Source: Agarilytica sp033852165
Lineage (GTDB): Bacteria > Pseudomonadota > Gammaproteobacteria > Pseudomonadales > Cellvibrionaceae
Direction of reading: 5' to 3'
Assembly (NCBI GenBank): GCA_033852165.1
Contig: JAWSUZ010000047.1
Location: 24,026-88,025, forward strand
Length of the DNA stretch: 64,000 nucleotides
Each line of letters begins with the position of its first letter. Positions within the stretch are counted from its first letter, which is position 1. Position numbers and translations under genes: made by a program. Under the pieces are notes generated by a model, which was given only the letters and a program-made list of their open reading frames with translations, did no database searches and was not told the DNA's origin. This document shows positions 62,990 to 64,000 of the stretch, in pieces.

Positions 62990-63880
62990 ATGAACCCAGA
63001 TACCGCAATCAAGCTAAACAGATCCATAAACACACGCAAAGTCATCGAACAAAGTATGGCCCGCCCTACCGCCGATGGTGACGGCGTGAGATTAGAGCGG
63101 GTCTTCGGCGGTACGAAGCCCGAACGCTATGACCCATTTCTACTCCTTGATGAGTTCGGCTCTGAAGATGCCAATGACTATATCGGCGGTTTTCCTTCTC
63201 ACCCCCATCGTGGCTTTTCCACCATTACTTATATGCTGCAAGGCAAAATGGAACATCGCGATCATATGGAAAATGTGGGCTTGCTAGAGGATGGCGATGT
63301 GCAATGGATGACGGCTGGTAAAGGAATCATTCATTCCGAAATGCCGCAGCAAACAGAAGGTAAGATGCGCGGCTTCCAGTTATGGCTAAACCTTCCTGCC
63401 AAAGACAAAATGCAAGCTGCCCACTATAAAGATGTGGCAGCACATCAGATCCCTCAATTCAGTATGGAAGGGGTTTCGATTAAAGCCATTGCAGGAAAGA
63501 GCATTGTGAACAATACCGAAATCGACGGGTATTTTCAGGTTACACACACAGACCCCGTATACCTGGATATCCAACTCGACGGTGAAACCGAAGTTCGCAT
63601 CGATGTACTAGACCGAGAAACCGCATTAGTTTACGACTACGAGGGTGAAGTTTTACTCGGGGAACAGCACAAACTCGCAATACCCAACACATTAAGTCGG
63701 CTCGATAACCAAGGCGATATTTGGATAAAAAACCCAAACCTCAAACCCGCCCGCGTACTCGTGCTGGCTGGCGTTCCATTAAGAGAACCCATTGTCCAAT
63801 ACGGACCTTTTGTAATGAATTCAAAACTCGAAATCGATCAAGCCTTAGCAGATTACCGAGACGCTGCTCTTACAGATTAA
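62990..63880 (+). CDS. Pirin family protein
   Basis: 296-residue bicupin. N-terminal cupin metal site in GGFPSHPHRGFSTITYMLQGKMEHRDHMEN with MTAGKGIIHSEMP, the complete His/His/His/Glu-type ligand set of iron-binding pirins; C-terminal cupin is degenerate. Some pirins have quercetinase activity; others are redox sensors. It follows azoR after about 120 bases, and the LysR-azoR-pirin cassette is common in Pseudomonas-type bacteria. Confidence 0.93.
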   Translation: MNPDTAIKLNRSINTRKVIEQSMARPTADGDGVRLERVFGGTKPERYDPFLLLDEFGSEDANDYIGGFPSHPHRGFSTITYMLQGKMEHRDHMENVGLLEDGDVQWMTAGKGIIHSEMPQQTEGKMRGFQLWLNLPAKDKMQAAHYKDVAAHQIPQFSMEGVSIKAIAGKSIVNNTEIDGYFQVTHTDPVYLDIQLDGETEVRIDVLDRETALVYDYEGEVLLGEQHKLAIPNTLSRLDNQGDIWIKNPNLKPARVLVLAGVPLREPIVQYGPFVMNSKLEIDQALADYRDAALTD

Positions 63881-63929
63881 TTGCACACAAATCCACTTTC
63901 CCATAACCCAAAACACCAAGACCACCCTT

Positions 63930-63985
63930 CCCGTCACCCGTCACCCGTCACCCGTCACCCGTCACCCGTTTCCCATTTCCCGTCC
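63930..63985 (+). repeat. Heptanucleotide tandem repeat (CCCGTCA)n
   Basis: Five perfect CCCGTCA units (63930-63964) followed by three decayed ones (CCCGTTT, CCCATTT, CCCGTCC), about 50 bases after the pirin stop codon. Same unit as the array at 30011. Confidence 0.85.
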
Positions 63986-64000
63986 CTGATGTGGTCAAGC

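Overview
The window looks like chromosomal DNA of a marine gammaproteobacterium, probably Cellvibrionales (Teredinibacter/Saccharophagus-like) or a close relative of Pseudomonas. The basis is gene order: pilGHIJ next to gshB-tonB-yqgE-ruvX, pilT/pilU next to yggS-proC-yggT-metX-metW-rdgB-hemW, ppk1-trxA-rho-ubiD, and oxyR-recG are arrangements familiar from Pseudomonas-type genomes. Base composition is moderate. No rRNA, tRNA or CRISPR array was seen. The taxon is inferred from synteny and protein character only, with no database search.

Layout. 1-2.75 kb (minus): pilG-pilH-pilI-pilJ, the input half of the Pil-Chp twitching chemosensory system; pilJ runs off the left edge. 3-5.9 kb (plus): gshB, a TonB-like protein, yqgE, ruvX. 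5.9-8.3 kb (minus): pilT and pilU, separated by palindromic repeats. 8.5-14.8 kb (plus): yggS, proC, yggT, metX, metW, a DUF4426 gene, rdgB and hemW, a tightly packed housekeeping run. 14.9-19.5 kb: a hybrid sensor kinase, a LysR regulator and a divergent secreted double-thioredoxin protein. 20-23.3 kb (minus): a TVP38 membrane protein, a flavoprotein disulfide reductase and an ArsM-like methyltransferase. 23.6-29.4 kb (plus): ppk1, trxA, rho, ubiD, without the ppx often found in this block. 29.4-36.9 kb: repeat-rich DNA, an SNF2 helicase with an unknown partner, and a small minus-strand operon of two membrane proteins (one apparently frameshifted) and a methyltransferase. 37-41.5 kb: a VOC protein, an SDR, oxyR and recG. 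42-46.2 kb: three signalling genes (YbaK-HDOD, a degenerate HD-GYP, a PAS kinase). 46.3-49.2 kb: HU, ubiA and a GNAT-like protein. 49.2-61.2 kb (minus, visibly AT-richer): an accessory signalling and uptake region. 61.3-64 kb: a LysR regulator divergent from azoR and pirin.

The most distinctive part is 49.2-60 kb. A TonB-dependent receptor, a small secreted cysteine protein, a methyl-accepting chemotaxis protein and an unrecognised 151-residue protein form one minus-strand cluster. Two closely related NarL-type response regulators flank it. A second operon encodes a YfiR-domain sensor kinase, a stand-alone receiver, a REC-PAS-HisKA_3 kinase and a NarL-type regulator. A GacA-box-like palindrome with an extra half-site lies upstream of the receptor/chemoreceptor cluster, so the two operons may form one sensing and uptake circuit; this is inference.

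The other theme is non-coding repeats: at least four MITE-like palindromic elements (7.1, 19.7, 29.65 and 34.4 kb). One has perfect 18-bp terminal inverted repeats and 11-bp direct repeats at its borders, as expected for IS4-family mobilisation. Heptanucleotide CCCGTCA tandem arrays follow two genes (30.0 and 63.9 kb). Decayed genes include a TonB-receptor remnant at 60.1-61.2 kb and the frameshifted membrane gene near 35.4 kb.
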